From Microbacterium croceum (lineage in GTDB: Bacteria; Actinomycetota; Actinomycetes; Actinomycetales; Microbacteriaceae), in contig NZ_JAHWXN010000001.1 in NCBI RefSeq assembly GCF_023091245.1, positions 248,001 to 312,000 of the forward strand: a DNA stretch of 64,000 nucleotides, written 5' to 3'. Of this stretch, positions 60,531 to 64,000 are shown one piece after another; positions within the stretch are counted from its first letter, which is position 1; each line of letters opens with the position of its first letter. Under the pieces are notes generated by a model. It had not been told where the DNA came from. It was given only the letters and a program-made list of their open reading frames with translations, and did no database searches. Made by a program: the position numbers and the translations under genes.

Positions 60531-62492
60531 ATGACAGGCGAGATCCAGCTCACGATCAGCAGCGCGCTGTGGGCTGCCCTCCCTCCCGACGTGAGGGAGG
60601 GGTCAGATCCGAAAGCTCTGCAGATCATGGTGATCGCGAGCTACCTCGATCTGCTGTCCGAGGACTACGGCATGTCGGACGAGTACGACGATGCGCTCCT
60701 CGAACGCTCACGACGGCCGACTCGTCTGCTGCCATTCCTGCGCCCTCACTTCTTTCCCGACGAGGCGGCGCCTCATGACGCCGAGCACCTCCGCGATTCC
60801 CTCTATCGAGCACTGTCGGACATCGCCGACATACCCCTGTCGACCGAGTCCGCTGAAGCACTGCTCACGGTCGCCCAGGTCTTCTGGGCCCTCTCGCGCG
60901 ACACCACGACACGACCGGACCTGCCGCTGAAGGGAGGACAACCGATCGACGTCTCCTCTGCATCCGCCGGAGCAATACGTCAACAGGCGTGGATCGGTCT
61001 CGACGGTCACGAGGTCGATTTCGCTCGCCTCAAGCGTTCCGTGCGCGCCAACCGGGCGAAGGGGGTCGCCGCGACGTCCGGACGGGGTCTTCTGCTGAGG
61101 GGTGGGGAGATCACCGCCGCAGTCGCGCGGCAGATGGTCCAGCAGACGCCGGCGAGTGCATCGGAAGTGGGTCCCGTCTCGCTTCGACTGCGCGAGGAGA
61201 ACGGCGTATCGACACGGGAGATCGTCTGGCACGATCACGGCGCGGCACCCCGGCCACAGTCGGGCGGGGCCCGCGAGCCACTCCGCGCGATGAGTCGGGT
61301 GGCTGACGGGTTGCGGGAGTCCGTCGACCGTCTGAAGTTCCTCTCCGAAGCCCTCCCCATCGAGCATGAAGCCGCCCTCTCTGCCGCCGCGCTCACCGCC
61401 GGCTTCGCCTTCGTCGAGGCGGGAAGATTCGCGGATGCGCGGGAGCACTTCTCCACTACCGCGAAGATCACCGAGATGCTGAGCGTCCTGTACCCGCATG
61501 AGGACGCGCACGAAGTGCGTCTCGTCACGGCGTTGCTCATGAGCGCCCTGATGACACTTGCGTCGGGGTCGCCCGATACGACAGATCTGCTCGCGCGAGC
61601 AGCATCCCTGTCGCAGAGCCTGGCCGATCGAGACGACGACCATGTCGACCTGGTGACGGTCTCCCTCACACTTCAGGGCATGCTCCTCCTGCAGTGCGGC
61701 GACGCCACGAGTGCTCGCTCCGCCATGACACGCGCCGTCAGGATCTCGACGAGGATCATGCGCCGCGATCAGCAGGACGCCGGGTCTCGCCTGCTCCTGA
61801 GCAACTCGCTCTTCGGACTCGCAACCGTGGATCTGTCCGAGGGGCGCGCACACGATGCCCTGGCAGGCGCCACGCAGAGCGCAGAGCTCGCCGCGACGCT
61901 GAGCGCGGGCTCCTCGGACGAGCTCGCCGCCCGCACGCTGCAGATCGGCGCCCTCCAGATGTCAAGCGGTGCACTCGACGTCCTGGGGAGAACCCCCGAA
62001 GCCCTGGACGTCATGACTGACGCGGTGACACTCGCGCAGGATCTGGTGCGCGATGAGCCGGCAGACCAGCGCGTACGACACCTGCTCGCGCTCTCGCTGT
62101 ACCTGCAGGGAACCCTCCGCCTCAGCCTCGACCGTGATGTAGAGGCCATCGAATCGATGTCGAGTGCGGTGACGCAATTCGAGCGGCTCTCCTCGGAGAT
62201 GGGCATCGGCCAGGCTGCACATCTGGTAGCGGGACCCGATGAGATGCACGTCACCGCGCTCTTCGTTCAAGGCGCGCTCCTCGCAGACCTGGGAGAGCAC
62301 CGACGCGCGGAATCCGCTCTGCTCCGAGCGGTGGGGCTGCTGGACGGCGCCGTCGACCGCGAGAGGCGAGACCGACTCGTCCTCGCTCTCGAAGCGCTCG
62401 GGGAGATGTATCGAGAGCAGGGGCGCGACGCCGATGCCGCGTACGCCGAGTACCGCGCGGCCCACGCTCGAGGCGATGTCGGACCCCTCTGA
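60531..62492 (+). CDS. Large TPR-like helical-repeat protein, unknown
   Basis: 653 residues, soluble, acidic. No catalytic motif. From about residue 270 onward it is built of alpha-helical repeats: AALTAGFAFVEAGRFADAREHFSTTAKITEML, LQGMLLLQCGDATSARSAMTRAVRIS, LLSNSLFGLATVDLSEGRAHDALAGATQSAELA and ALGEMYREQGRDADAAYAEYRAAHARG match the TPR pattern (small-G-large-A). The first 250 residues are unrecognised, with VDFARLKRSVRANRAKG basic near 160. It probably binds other proteins. It is divergent from the 67-residue gene. Confidence 0.65.
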   Translation: MTGEIQLTISSALWAALPPDVREGSDPKALQIMVIASYLDLLSEDYGMSDEYDDALLERSRRPTRLLPFLRPHFFPDEAAPHDAEHLRDSLYRALSDIADIPLSTESAEALLTVAQVFWALSRDTTTRPDLPLKGGQPIDVSSASAGAIRQQAWIGLDGHEVDFARLKRSVRANRAKGVAATSGRGLLLRGGEITAAVARQMVQQTPASASEVGPVSLRLREENGVSTREIVWHDHGAAPRPQSGGAREPLRAMSRVADGLRESVDRLKFLSEALPIEHEAALSAAALTAGFAFVEAGRFADAREHFSTTAKITEMLSVLYPHEDAHEVRLVTALLMSALMTLASGSPDTTDLLARAASLSQSLADRDDDHVDLVTVSLTLQGMLLLQCGDATSARSAMTRAVRISTRIMRRDQQDAGSRLLLSNSLFGLATVDLSEGRAHDALAGATQSAELAATLSAGSSDELAARTLQIGALQMSSGALDVLGRTPEALDVMTDAVTLAQDLVRDEPADQRVRHLLALSLYLQGTLRLSLDRDVEAIESMSSAVTQFERLSSEMGIGQAAHLVAGPDEMHVTALFVQGALLADLGEHRRAESALLRAVGLLDGAVDRERRDRLVLALEALGEMYREQGRDADAAYAEYRAAHARGDVGPL

Positions 62493-62796
62493 GATCCTGC
62501 TCGACTGCCTTCTACCCGGCAGATCTCTTCAGCGACGCAGAAGCCCTCGGCATCGTCAGCATCCTTCGGGATGTGCGTCAGCGCGCCGTCCCGGCCTGAT
62601 CGCGCCGTCCTGGCGGGGCAGCCCTACGTTGCCCCCCGCCCCCGCGATGCCGAGGGGTCAAGAAACGCCGCGACCCGCGGTGTGGGCGCGGCGTGTCGTG
62701 ACCCCTCACGGCGTGCGAGAATCTCGGGCCGCGGTCGAGCAGCACGACGACCACATCACGTCGTGGGAGTGCGATGCCGCGCGGAGAGACCGCACG
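62493..62796. other. 304-bp spacer with a palindromic repeat and no gene
   Basis: Between the repeat protein gene and the convergent membrane gene. The only structure seen is the palindrome at 62652-62707; the rest shows no recognisable coding or RNA feature. Confidence 0.5.
62652..62707. repeat. GAGGGGTCAAGACACGCC-type palindrome, copy 2
   Basis: 21-bp arms with two mismatches (GAGGGGTCAAGAAACGCCG left; the complement at right). Same family as 60074-60131 and again between convergent genes, so either a repeated terminator or a mobile palindrome. Confidence 0.7.
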
Positions 62797-63258
62797 TCAC
62801 TCTGACGCAGCCAAGCCGATCGCGCGTCGGGTGAGGAGCGCGACCGGGATATGGCCGGCGGCGAGCACGACGGCGGCGAGCGCGATCCACGGATTGCCGA
62901 GCCACGCTGCGGCGCTGAGGAAGACGACGACCGGCGTGACCGCCATCGGCACCGGAACACGCCAGAGCGAGGCGTAGAGCAGAGCCTGATCGCGACCGGC
63001 GAGGAGGTACCGCCCCCACAGTCCGTAATAGGTCGCCAGCGCGACAGCGGCGGGTGCCACCCACCACCACACGATCGCACCGGGCTGCGTGATCGCCGGC
63101 ACCACGAGGCACAGCGCCTGACCCGCCCGCTCGACCCATCCGAGGGGTTGCGGCACCGGCGCGACGATGTTCCGCCCGCGCGGGGGGAACCGCAGCAGCA
63201 GCAGGTTGGGAGCGAGCACGACGATGCTCACGATCAGTCCGAACACCGAGAATCCCAC
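62797..63258 (-). CDS. Small membrane protein, unknown
   Basis: 153 residues, about four or five helices, starting MGFSVFGLIVSIVVLAPNLLLLRFPPRGRN. Resembles small actinobacterial integral membrane proteins; no family motif is firm. It follows the GAP-family gene in the same direction with 51 bp between. Function unknown. Confidence 0.65.
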   Translation of the reverse strand: MGFSVFGLIVSIVVLAPNLLLLRFPPRGRNIVAPVPQPLGWVERAGQALCLVVPAITQPGAIVWWWVAPAAVALATYYGLWGRYLLAGRDQALLYASLWRVPVPMAVTPVVVFLSAAAWLGNPWIALAAVVLAAGHIPVALLTRRAIGLAASE

Positions 63259-63309
63259 GCTCGAAGGCTACCGAGGCTCACCGGTCGCCGGCGACCCGCC
63301 ACGGTGCGC

Positions 63310-64000
63310 TCAGAGGGAGCCGATGCCCTTGCCGACCATGATCACGGCGATCACGACGAGCAGCACGGTCGTGATCACCACGTTCTCGCGGGCGAGCCAG
63401 CCGTGGAACCTCTCCATCGGCGCGCGGAGCTGGTCGGCGGCGAACAGGAAGGCCACGACAGGGATCACGACCGTCGAGACCGCGCATCCGATGAAGACGG
63501 CGGCCGCGATGGCCTGCGACGACGGAGACAGTCCGGCCCCTCCGATCAGCATGCCCGCGCTGGCGGCGACCAGGAGGTTCTTCGGGCGAGGGGCCGAGAG
63601 CAGCAGCCCGAGTCCGAGAGCGCGCCCGAACGTGAAGGAGTCGATCGCCGCCATCCACTTCGGAAGAGCCGGGTCCTCCCCCGGGGCCGGTCGCCCCCGC
63701 CACTGCTTCACGGCGAGCAGGAGCAGCAGCGCCGCGAGCACGAACTGCACGATCGCACGCACGACGTCAGGGCCACCGGACTCGCCCCCGGCCGGAAGAG
63801 ACCCGGCGATGAACACGAACACGACCACCGGGACGCTGATCCCGACAACCCATCCGATCAGGAACCCCGGGCCGGTGCGGCGCGCGTTCGGGGACAGCAG
63901 CATGAGGATGATCGCGACGATCGTCAGCGGACTGATGGCGATGGCGAGCGTGAGGGGAAGCGTCTCCCCGATGACCGAACCCGGAATGGTCTCGTTCCTC
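63310..64000 (-). CDS. GAP-family (SfLAP-like) membrane protein, 5' end cut by window
   Basis: Open through the window edge: 230 residues are visible, of which the last 197 start at an internal ATG. Six predicted helices with ETLPLTLAIAISPLTIVAIILMLLSPNARRTGPGFLIGW at the beginning, which is typical of the GAP/SfLAP (LysE-superfamily) proteins, and SAPRPKNLLVAASAGMLIGGAGL later. In mycobacteria a relative helps to display sulfolipid at the surface; the role here is unknown. The true start is near or beyond 64000. Confidence 0.75.
   Translation of the reverse strand, partial: RNETIPGSVIGETLPLTLAIAISPLTIVAIILMLLSPNARRTGPGFLIGWVVGISVPVVVFVFIAGSLPAGGESGGPDVVRAIVQFVLAALLLLLAVKQWRGRPAPGEDPALPKWMAAIDSFTFGRALGLGLLLSAPRPKNLLVAASAGMLIGGAGLSPSSQAIAAAVFIGCAVSTVVIPVVAFLFAADQLRAPMERFHGWLARENVVITTVLLVVIAVIMVGKGIGSL

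Overview
This is high-GC DNA with the gene style of an actinobacterium. GTG starts, 4-base ATGA/GTGA overlaps and possible leaderless promoters are common. An HspR/HAIR heat-shock circuit, DUF222-HNH, DUF3817, DUF2252 and UMF1-type genes, and many ggatgcc/gcatcc words in coding and spacer DNA, point to Microbacteriaceae, most likely Microbacterium (inference). No rRNA, CRISPR array, transposase or phage gene was seen. There is one tRNA, tRNA-Gly(CCC).

Layout. 1-6.4 kb: the start of a clpB-type chaperone gene behind an HspR operator, coaBC, an NRDE protein, a LacI and a GlxA regulator, a broken LysE gene and small membrane proteins. 6.4-13.5 kb: two overlapping glycosyltransferases, a DUF2252 protein, a GH5-like glycosidase and a LacI regulator. 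13.5-37.5 kb: a carbon-uptake region with three transport/catabolism modules. Module A (13.6-23.6 kb) has an FGGY kinase and a fucose-isomerase-like enzyme, a LacI regulator, and a CUT1 ABC transporter followed by an SDR and a sialate-lyase-like aldolase; near-identical palindromic operators join its promoters. Module B (25.2-32.3 kb) has a DeoR regulator, a CUT1 transporter, an FGGY kinase, a FucA/AraD-type aldolase with an altered metal site and a class II FBA-type aldolase. Module C (32.6-37.5 kb) has a TctCBA tripartite transporter, a DapA-family enzyme and a GntR regulator with a perfect 28-bp operator. Neither CUT1 operon carries its own ATPase gene, so a shared MsiK/UgpC-type ATPase elsewhere is expected.

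37.5-41.6 kb: the dnaK-grpE-dnaJ-hspR operon with two HAIR operators. The third HAIR lies before clpB, so regulator and targets are both in the window. 41.6-49.4 kb: an HNH protein, a truncated HAD gene next to a 98-bp palindrome, a two-gene siroheme unit with a His-rich tail, an iron-box-like site before a thioredoxin-reductase-like flavoprotein, and an AraC/MFS pair. 49.6-54.7 kb: a UMF1-type transporter, a divergent pair of His-rich MarR-like proteins sharing a repeat-rich operator region, a GNAT, a Pro-rich membrane protein and dcd. 54.7-64 kb: tRNA-Gly, a TetR/dehydrogenase pair with two identical-format operators, an acyl-CoA ligase, a DUF1295 protein, a large helical-repeat protein and a partial GAP-family gene.

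The most notable extra signals are several families of intergenic palindromic repeats (three 62-bp copies of one family; two copies each of others), stem-loops placed after each of the three solute-binding-protein genes, the sialate-lyase-like active site in module A, the His-to-Glu change in the module B aldolase, and the His-rich MarR pair. All functions are read from sequence motifs by eye; no database search was possible.
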